Of a stretch of DNA of 64,000 nt, positions 27,150 to 35,998 are shown in pieces (the first letter of the stretch is position 1; each line of letters opens with the position of its first letter). The notes under the pieces are model-generated. The model did not search any database and was not told where the DNA came from. It saw only the letters and a list, made by a program, of their open reading frames with translations. The position numbers were made by a program, and so were the translations under genes. Source of the stretch: Sphingomonas xinjiangensis. GTDB taxonomy: Bacteria; Pseudomonadota; Alphaproteobacteria; Sphingomonadales; Sphingomonadaceae. The DNA lies in assembly GCF_014199255.1 (NCBI RefSeq), contig NZ_JACIJF010000001.1, forward strand, positions 124,001 through 188,000, in the 5' to 3' direction.

Positions 27150-27575
27150 TCAGTTGCCCAGCAGATGCAGCGCCACGTCGCGGTGGTGCGGGCGCCGGCG
27201 GTGCTCAAACAGGTAGATGCCCTGCCACGTGCCGAGCGCGAGTTGCCCTCTGATCAGCGGGATCGATAGCTGGATGCCCGTCAATGTGGCGCGAAGATGC
27301 GCGGGCATGTCGTCAGGCCCTTCGTCGTCATGCGCGTAGTGGGCACCCTCCGGCGCCAAGCGCGCGACCCACGCCTCCAGATCGCTGCGTACCTCGGGGG
27401 CGGCGTTTTCCTGAATGAGCAGCGAGGCCGATGTGTGACGGCAGAACAGGGTGAGAAGCCCCTCGTTCAATTCCTGCGCCGCCACCCAGGCCACGACGGG
27501 GCGGGTGATCTCGACGAGACCCTGTCGCCGAGTGTCGATGCGGAGGATGTGGGTGGTCTGGCGGATCGGCTGCAT
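27150..27575 (-). CDS. YjbQ family protein (secondary thiamine-phosphate synthase type)
   Basis: 141 residues with the family core FCRHTSASLLIQENAAPEVR (about 43-62), HDDEGPDDMPAHLRATLTG and a C-terminal GTWQGIYLFEHR. Members can make thiamine phosphate in vitro, but their main role is uncertain. It starts at the ATG at 27575; upstream sequence in the frame runs through a tRNA gene and is not coding. Co-directional with the phosphoribosyltransferase, 49 nt away. Confidence 0.92.
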   Translation of the reverse strand: MQPIRQTTHILRIDTRRQGLVEITRPVVAWVAAQELNEGLLTLFCRHTSASLLIQENAAPEVRSDLEAWVARLAPEGAHYAHDDEGPDDMPAHLRATLTGIQLSIPLIRGQLALGTWQGIYLFEHRRRPHHRDVALHLLGN

Positions 27576-27643
27576 GGCGTGTCTGCTAGCAGCTAGCGCA
27601 CCTTGGGTGCCAGTCAGCGCGTGGAGGTGCTTGACCCAAGCAG

Positions 27644-27718
27644 TGGCTCCCTGAGTAGGATTCGAACCTACGGCCGCTCGATTAACAGTCGAGAGCTCTA
27701 CCGCTGAGCTATCAGGGA
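27644..27718 (-). tRNA. tRNA-Asn(GTT), copy 1
   Basis: 75 nt including an encoded CCA. The acceptor pairs TCCCTGA with TCAGGGA, the discriminator is G, the anticodon loop CTGTTAA gives GTT, and the T-arm has GGTTCGAATCC. It is identical to the copy 52 bp upstream. Confidence 0.97.
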
Positions 27719-27770
27719 ATACCAATGTTCCACAGCTGCTTATGCCTGCCGCCGGCGCTGGGCCGACGGC

Positions 27771-27845
27771 TGGCTCCCTGAGTAGGATTCGAACCTACGG
27801 CCGCTCGATTAACAGTCGAGAGCTCTACCGCTGAGCTATCAGGGA
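27771..27845 (-). tRNA. tRNA-Asn(GTT), copy 2
   Basis: Identical in sequence to the copy at 27644-27718, including the encoded CCA. The two lie in tandem on the reverse strand with 52 bp between them, in a gap between nadK and yjbQ. Confidence 0.97.
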
Positions 27846-27895
27846 ACAAGCCGTGGGGGGCGTCTATAGCTGCTGTTTTTGGAGATGCAAGCCGC

Positions 27896-28663
27896 TCAGG
27901 CGATGAATTGCTCCATGGTGATGCGGTCGTCGAGCGCATGCTCAGGATCGAACAACAAGGTCAGGTCGCGGGTCTGGTCGATTTCGACGCGCACTTCGCA
28001 AACTTCCCGCACCTCGCGCTGGTCAGCGACGGCCGACACCGGCCGCTTGTCCGCTTCCAGCACGCGGATTGCGATGCGCGTCTTTTCGGGCAGAATGGCG
28101 CCGCGCCAGCGGCGAGGGCGGAAGGGGCTGATCGGTGTGAGGGCGAGCAGCGCCGACCCGAGCGGCAGGATCGGGCCTTGTGCCGAAAGGTTGTAGGCCG
28201 TGGATCCGGCGGGGGTCGCGACCAGAATGCCGTCGCAGACCAGTTCGGGGAGAACGACGCGGTCGTTAACCGTCACTTCCAGCTTGGCGGTCTGACGCGT
28301 TTCGCGAAGCAGCGAGACTTCGTTGATCGCGGGGAGACGGCAATGCTCACCGCTTACAGTCACCGCCGTCATGGTGAGCGAAGAGACACGGAACGGCTTC
28401 GCTCGCGTCAGCCGCTCGCCCAGCCCTTCCAAGCGCCAGTCGTTCATCAGAAAGCCGACCGTGCCGAGGTTCATCCCGAAGACGGGCACGGTTCGGCGCC
28501 GTTCGAGCATCGCGTGCAGCGTTTGCAGCATGAAGCCATCGCCGCCGAGCGCAACGACCTGTTCGGCTTCCTCCAGCGTCACCCAGTCATATGCCTGGCG
28601 CAGTTCGTCCTCGGCGACCTGGGCAGGGGATGTCGGCGAAGCGACGAGCGCAGTCGGCGTCAT
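27896..28663 (-). CDS. nadK: NAD kinase
   Basis: 255 residues, ATP-dependent phosphorylation of NAD to NADP. The catalytic GGDG is at 40-43, the NE motif in AINEVSLLR near 112, and the glycine-rich DGILVATPAGSTAYNLSAQGPI near 142-163. The start codon overlaps the moaA stop by 4 bp, so translation is probably coupled. Confidence 0.95.
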   Translation of the reverse strand: MTPTALVASPTSPAQVAEDELRQAYDWVTLEEAEQVVALGGDGFMLQTLHAMLERRRTVPVFGMNLGTVGFLMNDWRLEGLGERLTRAKPFRVSSLTMTAVTVSGEHCRLPAINEVSLLRETRQTAKLEVTVNDRVVLPELVCDGILVATPAGSTAYNLSAQGPILPLGSALLALTPISPFRPRRWRGAILPEKTRIAIRVLEADKRPVSAVADQREVREVCEVRVEIDQTRDLTLLFDPEHALDDRITMEQFIA

Positions 28664-29676
28664 CCGCCGGTGACGCTCATGTGCCGGGCAACCGCCGGGG
28701 CGGCGCCGCGCTCGATACGGAAATCATGTGCTGCGGGTTTTAGGTCCAGCGCTTCCGAAATGCGCGCATCCACCTCAGCCAGGCCGCCGCTGCGTATCGC
28801 TGCCCGGAGATCGACCGAGTCGTCATGGCCCAGGCACATATGGAGCTTGCCATCGGTGGAGAGGCGGACGCGGTTGCAGCTCGCGCAAAAATTGCCGGTC
28901 AGCGGAGATATAAGGCCGAGCCGCGTGGCGGTGCTCGCGACCCGCCAATAGCGTGCGGGACCGCCGGTGCTGCGATTATCGAACTTCAGGTCGAACCGGG
29001 CGCGCAGATCGTCGAACACCCGTGTGAGCGGCAGAAAGCGGTCGGCACGGTCTTCGTCGATCTGGCCGAGCGGCATGGTTTCGATAAGCGTCAGGTCATG
29101 ACCCTGGTCGATGCACCAGGCGAGCATCGGCGCGATCTCCTGGTCGTTCAGCCCGTTCAGCGCGACCATGTTGATCTTGACCGCAAGGCCCGCCTCTGCG
29201 GCGGCACGGATGCCACCTAGAACCTGTTCAATGTCGCCGTGGCGCGTGATGTGGCGGAATGTCGCGGCATCCCGGCTGTCCATGCTGACGTTCAGGCGGC
29301 GAACGCCTGCATCGAACAGCGCTTCGGCATGTTGCGCCAGGCGAGTGCCGTTGGTGGTGAGCGTCAGTTCATCCAGGCCATGGCCGAGCGAACGGCCGAG
29401 CCGCGCAACCAGCTCCAGCATGTCGCGGCGGACCAGCGGCTCGCCGCCCGTCAGCCGTATCTTGGTCACGCCGCGGGCGATGAACCGCTCCGCAATAAGC
29501 GCGATCTCTTCCAAATCGAGCAGCGCAGCACGCGGCAGAAAGGTCATCTGTTCCGCCATGCAATAGCGGCATCGCAGATCGCAGCGGTCCGTGACGGAAA
29601 TCCGAAGATAGGTGATCGCCCGGCCATGCCGGTCCACCAGTTTCTCAGGCACGGAGACAGGGACGGCACTGGCCAT
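28660..29676 (-). CDS. moaA: GTP 3',8-cyclase MoaA
   Basis: 338 residues, a radical-SAM enzyme for the first step of molybdopterin synthesis, with MoaC as partner. The radical-SAM cluster cysteines are C32, C36 and C39 (CxxxCxxC), a second C-terminal cluster uses FCASCNRVR and a later MCL, and the protein ends in the conserved GG. The ATG at 29676 gives the usual length; a longer reading from 29727 is possible. It overlaps nadK by 4 bp. moaC lies some 25 kb away. Confidence 0.96.
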   Translation of the reverse strand: MASAVPVSVPEKLVDRHGRAITYLRISVTDRCDLRCRYCMAEQMTFLPRAALLDLEEIALIAERFIARGVTKIRLTGGEPLVRRDMLELVARLGRSLGHGLDELTLTTNGTRLAQHAEALFDAGVRRLNVSMDSRDAATFRHITRHGDIEQVLGGIRAAAEAGLAVKINMVALNGLNDQEIAPMLAWCIDQGHDLTLIETMPLGQIDEDRADRFLPLTRVFDDLRARFDLKFDNRSTGGPARYWRVASTATRLGLISPLTGNFCASCNRVRLSTDGKLHMCLGHDDSVDLRAAIRSGGLAEVDARISEALDLKPAAHDFRIERGAAPAVARHMSVTGG

Positions 29677-29756
29677 GTCGCTGGGGTAAGCACTTCGGAT
29701 CGCGCAAACAACCCTTCGGATGGGCAAGGGGATGCGTTGCCGCTATCGATTGCCAA

Positions 29757-31742
29757 ATGGAAGACAGTTTCACCGTGGTCGCGAATGAACCATCGGACTC
29801 CGAAGTGCCGGTTTTCATCCTGTCGTTCCGCCAGCGCGACGAAGTTGCGGCAGCGGCGGCGAGCGGCGGCTGGCGCGTGATCGCAGCGCGCCGGGCCGAG
29901 GGGGTGGACCAACGCTTTCTGGCGAGCGGCGCAGCGGTGGCAGTAGTGGATGCACGGGGGGCGATGTCCGAGGGGCTTGCCGCGGCCAAGGCTCTGGGAC
30001 CGACCATCGAGCAGCATGGTGCGGCGATGCTGATCCTGATCTCGCAGAGCGATACGGTGCATATGCGCCACTTTTACGATGCCGGTGCGACGCATTTCCT
30101 GAGTAGCCCGATGTCATCCGCTGCCATGGCCCATGCAATCCGATTCGCGTTTCGGCATGCCGAGCGGCTGACGGGCTGGGGCAAGGATGGCGGTGGCGCC
30201 GCTGAACCGCTTGGGTGGCGTTTCGATCCTGAAATAGGGGCGCCGCAGCTCACGCCAGCGCTCGCCAATCTGCTGGGTCTCACGGAAGCGCCCGGCCTCC
30301 GCGCGATGCTGCGCCGGCTGGAAGCGCCGGATCGGCTGTTGCTTCGCGCGGCGTTGCGGCGATTGAGGCGAACTGGCGGGTCCACTGCCTTTGCGCATGA
30401 TCTGCCAGGCGTCGGCCGCATGGTGCAGCATCTGCAACACGATCCGGACACGGGGCGCCTCGACGTGCTGGTTGAGGCGTTGGGCGTGGCTCCCGACGCC
30501 TCCTCTGCGGTTCGCGATCTGCTCACCGGCGCACGCGACGGGCCGAGCGCACGCCGATGGATCGATCGGCGACTGGGGGAAGGCGCAGGGCTTGCCGTCG
30601 TGCTGATCGGCATGAGCCGGTTCGACACGGTCAACACCGCATATGGCCGTGACGTTGGGGACGAGCTGCTGCGGGCAGTGTCAAAGCGCGTCAGCGAAGT
30701 GTCGCGCGAGGCATTGGGCGGATCGGCGATCATCGCCCGGATTGCGGGGTCGGAGTTCCTGGTTGCCACCGACATGGCCGCTGGAGCGCGGCTGGAGCAG
30801 GGGGTCGTCCGGCTTGAGGAAGCGTTAGGCCGCCCGTTCGTGGTGCGTGGCGCGATCACCCCCATAGGCGCGCGGCTTGCCACGGCAGTGAGTGAGGCGG
30901 GCGATTCTGCGGCGACAATCCTGCGGCGGGCCAGCGAGGCACTGCTAGGCAAGGAGGTGCGGGGCGACCCCGCCGGGCCCCCGGTGGAGCAACTCGCCAA
31001 TGAATTGCACCGGGCGTTAGAGCGCGGCGAGATCACCATCCGCTATCAGCCGCAGGTGGAAATCGCCTCGGGCAAGATCATCGGCGTGGAGGCGCTGGCG
31101 CGGTGGAATCATCCTGAGCTTGGCGAGATCGGCGCCGAGGCGCTGTTCGCCGCCGCCGAGCGGGCGGGGCTGGAAGCCGCGCTCAGCGACACCATTCAGC
31201 GCCGGGCGCTGTCCGGCAGCGCACAATGGCCTTCGCTGCTGTCGGGTCTGCGATTGTCGGTCAACGTGACCGCTGCGGATGTAGGGCGGGCGGGCTTCGT
31301 GGAGAGCCTGCTCGGGCGCGTCGACGCGAGCGGCTTCCCGCGTTCGCGCCTGACGGTGGAGATCACCGAAACCGGCATCATGGCCGACTTGACTGAGGCG
31401 GCGCGGCTCCTATCCGAATTGCGCGCTGCGGGGTGCCGGGTGGCCATCGACGATTTCGGCACGGGTTATTCCAGCCTGGCGTATCTCAAGGCGCTGCCAC
31501 TCGATTATCTCAAGATCGACAAGCGGCTGAGCCACGACATCACCGGATCGCACCGTGATCGGGTCGTCGTACGCGGCGTAATCGACATGGCACGCTCCCT
31601 AGGCCTTTCGGTAGTTGCCGAGGGTGTCGAGACAGAGGCCCAGTTGGATCTACTTGCGAAGGAAGGGTGCCAGTATTTCCAAGGTTATCTGTGCTCGGAA
31701 CCGCTGGACGTGCCGGCGCTTGCGCAGTTGGTGCAGGCATGA
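29757..31742 (+). CDS. EAL-domain protein with degenerate GGDEF domain (c-di-GMP phosphodiesterase candidate)
   Basis: 661 residues. An N-terminal segment of about 115 residues looks like a receiver-type fold (VVDARGAM..LILISQSDT..GATHFLSSPMS). The GGDEF domain has AGSEF at 330-334 in place of GGDEF, so cyclase activity is unlikely. The EAL domain keeps E445-A446-L447, the metal-binding NVT segment and D565-D566 in IDDFGTGYSS, so it may hydrolyse c-di-GMP. There is no membrane segment. It overlaps the next small gene by 4 bp. Confidence 0.93.
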   Translation: MEDSFTVVANEPSDSEVPVFILSFRQRDEVAAAAASGGWRVIAARRAEGVDQRFLASGAAVAVVDARGAMSEGLAAAKALGPTIEQHGAAMLILISQSDTVHMRHFYDAGATHFLSSPMSSAAMAHAIRFAFRHAERLTGWGKDGGGAAEPLGWRFDPEIGAPQLTPALANLLGLTEAPGLRAMLRRLEAPDRLLLRAALRRLRRTGGSTAFAHDLPGVGRMVQHLQHDPDTGRLDVLVEALGVAPDASSAVRDLLTGARDGPSARRWIDRRLGEGAGLAVVLIGMSRFDTVNTAYGRDVGDELLRAVSKRVSEVSREALGGSAIIARIAGSEFLVATDMAAGARLEQGVVRLEEALGRPFVVRGAITPIGARLATAVSEAGDSAATILRRASEALLGKEVRGDPAGPPVEQLANELHRALERGEITIRYQPQVEIASGKIIGVEALARWNHPELGEIGAEALFAAAERAGLEAALSDTIQRRALSGSAQWPSLLSGLRLSVNVTAADVGRAGFVESLLGRVDASGFPRSRLTVEITETGIMADLTEAARLLSELRAAGCRVAIDDFGTGYSSLAYLKALPLDYLKIDKRLSHDITGSHRDRVVVRGVIDMARSLGLSVVAEGVETEAQLDLLAKEGCQYFQGYLCSEPLDVPALAQLVQA

Positions 31743-32137
31743 GCGGCAATCAGCAGGATGTCGGCGGCGTCTGGTATGGGCGCTGGGACGCCGAGCAGCC
31801 GCAAGTGGCACCGAACCGTTTCATCGCGATGCTGGAAGAACAGGGCGGGGCGATTACTGGCACGATCAGCGAGCCTGACGCGGATGGCGGGGAAGGCGTG
31901 CTGCGCGCGCTGGTGCGCGGGGAGCGTAGCGGCAGCAGCATCGCGTGGGTGAAGCAATATGACGCCAGTGGCCGGCTGGCGCATGCCGTCCGCTATGCCG
32001 GCGCAGTCAACGCTGACGCGACGGAGATCCGCGGGCGTTGGCACCTCAAAGGCCTTAGCGGCGGCTTCGCAATGATTCGTGAGAAGTTCAGCGAGGCCGA
32101 GTTGGAAACGGAAGAAGAACTCCTCCTTCCGCTCTAA
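31739..32137 (+). CDS. Conserved hypothetical protein co-translated with the EAL protein
   Basis: 132 residues from an ATG overlapping the EAL gene stop by 4 bp. A VWYGRWD..RFIAMLEEQGGAITGTISEPD beginning followed by repeated beta-strand-like segments (KQYDASGRLAHAVRYAG, GRWHLKGLSGGFAMI) suggests a small beta-barrel fold, like a lipocalin-type or DUF-type protein. No family is certain. The coupling suggests a function with the phosphodiesterase. Confidence 0.7.
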   Translation: MSGNQQDVGGVWYGRWDAEQPQVAPNRFIAMLEEQGGAITGTISEPDADGGEGVLRALVRGERSGSSIAWVKQYDASGRLAHAVRYAGAVNADATEIRGRWHLKGLSGGFAMIREKFSEAELETEEELLLPL

Positions 32138-32152
32138 TCGGGCTGACGCGTC

Positions 32153-35100
32153 TTATCCCGCGGCCTTGGCGAGCCCTCGCGACAATTGAAGCGCAGCGTT
32201 GAGGCGTGCCTTGCGGTTCGCCCAGGCGCGGGCGATCACCAGCTTCATGTCCGGGCGAAGCTTTGCGGTGCCCTCCAGCTTGTCGACATAGGCGAGCAAG
32301 CCATCGATACTGGGAAACTTGTCCTGGTGGAACGACACCAGCGCACCCTTGGGGCCGACATCGAGCTTGGCGATGCATGCTTTTTTCGCGTTCAGCTTGG
32401 CTTCGATCAAGGTGATCAGGTTCTCGGTCGCCTCGGGGAGCTTGCCGAAGCGGTCGATCAGCTCGGCGGCGAACTCCTCGATGCCGCGGCGATCCTCGAT
32501 GTCGTTAAGCCTGCGGTAGAGGCCCATGCGCAAATCGAGATCAGGGACATAGTCCTCTGGGATGAGGATCGGCGCGTCGACGGTGATCTGCGGGCTGAGG
32601 TCCTTGGGACGGATGTCGTCGCGGATGCCGCCAGCCTTGGCGTCCATGATCGCCTCTTCCAGCATCGACTGGTAGAGTTCGTAGCCGACCTCCTTGATGT
32701 GGCCCGACTGTTCGTCGCCGAGCAGATTGCCGGCGCCGCGAATGTCGAGATCGTGACTGGCAAGCTGGAAGCCGGCGCCGAGCGACTCGAGATCCGAGAG
32801 CACCTTCAGCCGCTTGTCGGCTGCCTCGGTCATCTGCCGCTGCGGTGGGGTGGTCATGTAGGCATAAGCGCGGGTCTTCGAGCGCCCGACACGGCCGCGA
32901 ATCTGATACAGCTGGGCAAGCCCGAACTTATCGGCGCGGTTCACTATCAGCGTGTTGGCCGACGGAATGTCCAAGCCGGACTCGATGATCGTGGTGGAGA
33001 CGAGCAGGTCGTACCGGCGGTCGTAAAAGGCCGACATGCGCTCTTCGACCTCCGTCGGTGCCATCTGGCCGTGCGCGACGACGTACGAAATTTCCGGAAC
33101 GTCCTGCGCCAGGAACTTCTCGATATCGGGCAAGTCCGAGATGCGCGGGGTGACAAAATAGGCCTGGCCGCCCCGATAATGCTCACGCAGGAGCGCCTCG
33201 CGCAGCACCACCGGGTCCCAGGGCATCACATAGGTGCGCACCGCCAGGCGGTCGACCGGCGGGGTCTGGATCACCGAAAGTTCACGCAAGCCCGACATCG
33301 CCATCTGGAGGGTGCGCGGGATCGGCGTGGCAGTCAGGGTGAGGACGTGGACGTCCGCCTTCATCGCTTTCAGGCGTTCCTTGTGGGTCACGCCGAAACG
33401 CTGCTCTTCGTCGACGATGACGAGGCCGAGGCGCTTGAAGTCGACGCTCTTGGCGAGGATCGCGTGAGTGCCGATCACCACGTCGATCTTGCCGAGCGCG
33501 AGCCCTTCCTTGACCGCCTTGGTCTCGGCAGCGGGAACCAGACGGGAGAGACGTCCGACTTCGATGGGGAAGCCCTGAAAACGTTCGGTGAAGTTGCGAT
33601 GGTGCTGGCGCGCAAGCAGGGTGGTGGGGCACACCACCGCCACCTGCATGCCTGCCATGGCCGCGACGAACGCGGCGCGCAGCGCGACTTCGGTCTTGCC
33701 GAAGCCGACATCGCCGACCACCAGCCGGTCCATGGGGCGGCCGGCGGCGAGATCGCCCAGGACGTCGCTGATCGCGCGGTCCTGGTCCTCGGTCTCCTCA
33801 TAGGGGAAACGATCGACAAAGGCGGGGTAGCCGCCATGATCGGGCTCGGCGACATCGGCGGGGCGCGTGGCGCGCTTGGCGGCGGTAACGATCAGCTCAC
33901 CCGCAATCTCGCGGATACGCTCCTTCATCTTGGCCTTGCGCCGCTGCCATGCCTCACCGCCGAGACGGTCGAGCGTCGCGCCTTCCTCGCCCGAGCCGTA
34001 GCGGCTGAGGACTTCTAGATTCTCAACCGGGACGTAAAGCTTGTCGCCGCCGGCATAGCTCAGTGCGACGCAGTCGTGCGGCGCCTTCTGCACCGGAACC
34101 TGCGTCAGGCCTTCATAGCGGCCGATGCCGTGGTCGACATGGACGACGAGATCGCCGGGCGAGAGTGTCGCCAGTTCCTGCAGGAACGCGTCGGTGTTCT
34201 TGCGGCGCTTTGAGCGGCGGACGAGCCGGTCGCCGAGCATATCCTGCTCGGTAAGCACGGCGATGTCGGGTGCCGTGAAGCCGTGATCGAGCGGCAGGAC
34301 GATCAATGCGACGCCCTTGTCGGCGACGCCCAGCGCCTCGTGCCAAGTGTCGACGGGGATGGCGCCCTTCAGGCCGTGATCTGCGAGCAGTCCCGACAGG
34401 CGCTCGCGCGCGCCGGCCGAATAGCTGGCCAGGATCGGCTTGCGCCCGCCACGGCGCACCTTGGCGAGGTGGGCGACCACGGCTTCGTAAACGTTGCTGC
34501 CAGCGGCGCGCTCGGGCGTGAAGTCGCGCGGACCATCGACGTTGAACTCCAGGACGCGGTCGCTTTCCGGCTCGTGGAACGACGTCGAGACGTGGACGGG
34601 ACCATGATCCAGCGCCCGCGCCCATTCCTCGGGCGATAGATAGAGCGCGTCCGCCGCGAGCGGGCGATAGCTGCCGGGCGCGGTGGATTCGGCGCGGACG
34701 CGGTTCTGCTGGTAATCGGCAATGGCCTCAAACCGCTGTTCTGCGGCGCCATCGGTGGCTGCATCGCGGACGAGCACGGCTTCGTCGGGAAGATGCTGGA
34801 ACAGTGTTTCCAAACGCTCTTCGAACAGCGGCAGCCAATGCTCCATGCCGGCCAGCCGACGGCCATCGCTGATCGCCTGGTAAAGCGGATCGCCGGTGGC
34901 GTTGGCGCCGAACTTCTCGCGATAGCGGGTGCGGAAGCGCTTGATGCTGTCTTCGTCGAGCAGCGCTTCGGAGGCGGGGAGCAGCGTGAACCCATCGACG
35001 CGGCCGGTGGTGCGCTGATCCTCGGGCGAGAAGGTGCGGACGCTTTCGATCTCGTCGCCGAAGAAATCGAGCCGCAGCGCCTGTTCGGCGCCCGAGGGGA

Positions 35101-35611
35101 ACAGGTCGACCAGGCCCCCGCGCACGGCGAATTCGCCATGATCGTTGACGGTGTCGACGCGGATATAGCCGTTCGATTGCAGCAGGGTCGTCAGCCGATC
35201 GAGGCTGATCCGCTCGCCCGGGGCGAGCTTCGCGACCAACTGGCGAATGCGGAACGGCGTCAGCGTGCGCTGCGTGACGGCATTGGCGGTCGTTACGAGC
35301 AGCCGCGGCTGGCTGCCCTTCGCCTGTAGTGCGTGCAGCGTGGCCAGCCGTTCGGACATGACGCGCAAGGTTGGTGAGGCACGGTCATAGGGGAGGCAAT
35401 CCCAGGCGGGAAAGCTCAGCACCTCAAGCTCCGGCGCGAAGAACGTCGCGGTGGAAGCAACGGCCCGCATCGCGGCTTCGTCGGAAGCGATGAACACGGC
35501 CAAGCCACCCGCCCGGGCGAGATCGGCGAGCATCCAGGGCTGAAAACCCGCAGGCGTGCCGGCAAGCGTGAGGGAGCGAGTGGCGGAAAGGATCGTCTTC
35601 AGGTCAGGCAT
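32153..35611 (-). CDS. mfd: Transcription-repair coupling factor
   Basis: 1152 residues, moves stalled RNA polymerase off DNA lesions and recruits UvrA. In order: UvrB-homology N-terminal region, the RNA-polymerase interaction domain (PGDLVVHVDHGIGRYEGL near 470-490), the RecG-like translocase with Walker A GDVGFGKTEVALRAA and DEEQRFG, helicase motifs such as ATPIPRTLQM, and a C-terminal TRCF domain. It has an ATG start with AGAAGAG about 6 nt upstream. A hairpin lies between it and sdhE. Confidence 0.98.
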   Translation of the reverse strand: MPDLKTILSATRSLTLAGTPAGFQPWMLADLARAGGLAVFIASDEAAMRAVASTATFFAPELEVLSFPAWDCLPYDRASPTLRVMSERLATLHALQAKGSQPRLLVTTANAVTQRTLTPFRIRQLVAKLAPGERISLDRLTTLLQSNGYIRVDTVNDHGEFAVRGGLVDLFPSGAEQALRLDFFGDEIESVRTFSPEDQRTTGRVDGFTLLPASEALLDEDSIKRFRTRYREKFGANATGDPLYQAISDGRRLAGMEHWLPLFEERLETLFQHLPDEAVLVRDAATDGAAEQRFEAIADYQQNRVRAESTAPGSYRPLAADALYLSPEEWARALDHGPVHVSTSFHEPESDRVLEFNVDGPRDFTPERAAGSNVYEAVVAHLAKVRRGGRKPILASYSAGARERLSGLLADHGLKGAIPVDTWHEALGVADKGVALIVLPLDHGFTAPDIAVLTEQDMLGDRLVRRSKRRKNTDAFLQELATLSPGDLVVHVDHGIGRYEGLTQVPVQKAPHDCVALSYAGGDKLYVPVENLEVLSRYGSGEEGATLDRLGGEAWQRRKAKMKERIREIAGELIVTAAKRATRPADVAEPDHGGYPAFVDRFPYEETEDQDRAISDVLGDLAAGRPMDRLVVGDVGFGKTEVALRAAFVAAMAGMQVAVVCPTTLLARQHHRNFTERFQGFPIEVGRLSRLVPAAETKAVKEGLALGKIDVVIGTHAILAKSVDFKRLGLVIVDEEQRFGVTHKERLKAMKADVHVLTLTATPIPRTLQMAMSGLRELSVIQTPPVDRLAVRTYVMPWDPVVLREALLREHYRGGQAYFVTPRISDLPDIEKFLAQDVPEISYVVAHGQMAPTEVEERMSAFYDRRYDLLVSTTIIESGLDIPSANTLIVNRADKFGLAQLYQIRGRVGRSKTRAYAYMTTPPQRQMTEAADKRLKVLSDLESLGAGFQLASHDLDIRGAGNLLGDEQSGHIKEVGYELYQSMLEEAIMDAKAGGIRDDIRPKDLSPQITVDAPILIPEDYVPDLDLRMGLYRRLNDIEDRRGIEEFAAELIDRFGKLPEATENLITLIEAKLNAKKACIAKLDVGPKGALVSFHQDKFPSIDGLLAYVDKLEGTAKLRPDMKLVIARAWANRKARLNAALQLSRGLAKAAG

Positions 35612-35623
35612 CTGCTCTTCTTT

Positions 35624-35648
35624 CGCCCCTCCACTGGCGGGAGGGGCG
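35624..35648 (-). other. Hairpin between sdhE and mfd
   Basis: CGCCCCTCC (35624-35632) pairs with GGAGGGGCG (35640-35648). No T run follows in the reverse direction; instead the mfd ribosome site comes immediately after, so it could be a weak terminator or affect mfd translation. Confidence 0.4.
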
Positions 35649-35653
35649 CTAAT

Positions 35654-35920
35654 TTATCTTGCGATGGGCACGTAGGTGAGGGTCTTCAACGCGGTGATGA
35701 TCGTGCCGCCGTAGCGCGCGGGCACTTCGGCGGTTCCCATCGCCCATGCCATGATATCGACGTCCTGTTCTTCCATCATCGCTTCGAACAGGGTGATTTC
35801 TTCGTCGTTCCAGGTGGCGCCATGCGCGTCGAAGAAGCCGCCGATCAGCAGGTCCGCCTCCTTGGTGCCGCGGTGCCAGGCGCGGAAGCGCAGGCGCTTG
35901 AGGCGATGTTCGCGGTCCAT
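35654..35920 (-). CDS. sdhE: FAD assembly factor SdhE
   Basis: 88 residues, the small YgfY/Sdh5-type protein that aids covalent flavinylation of succinate dehydrogenase. RLKRLRFRAWHRGTKEADLLIGGFFDAH (6-33) contains the conserved RGxxE-type region, followed by WNDEEITLFEAMMEEQDVDIMAW. The ATG at 35920 gives the usual short length; the long upstream frame is not coding. Divergent from recG. Confidence 0.94.
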   Translation of the reverse strand: MDREHRLKRLRFRAWHRGTKEADLLIGGFFDAHGATWNDEEITLFEAMMEEQDVDIMAWAMGTAEVPARYGGTIITALKTLTYVPIAR

Positions 35921-35998
35921 TCGGAAGTCCTTCAAACGGCGATAAGCCGACGGCGCTGGAACACGCGGTCGGCTGGGTATACGGGCCAGCAGATAGCC

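Noticed and set aside
32186..34018. 610-codon open frame antisense to mfd
   Set aside because: Shadow of mfd, no family signature.
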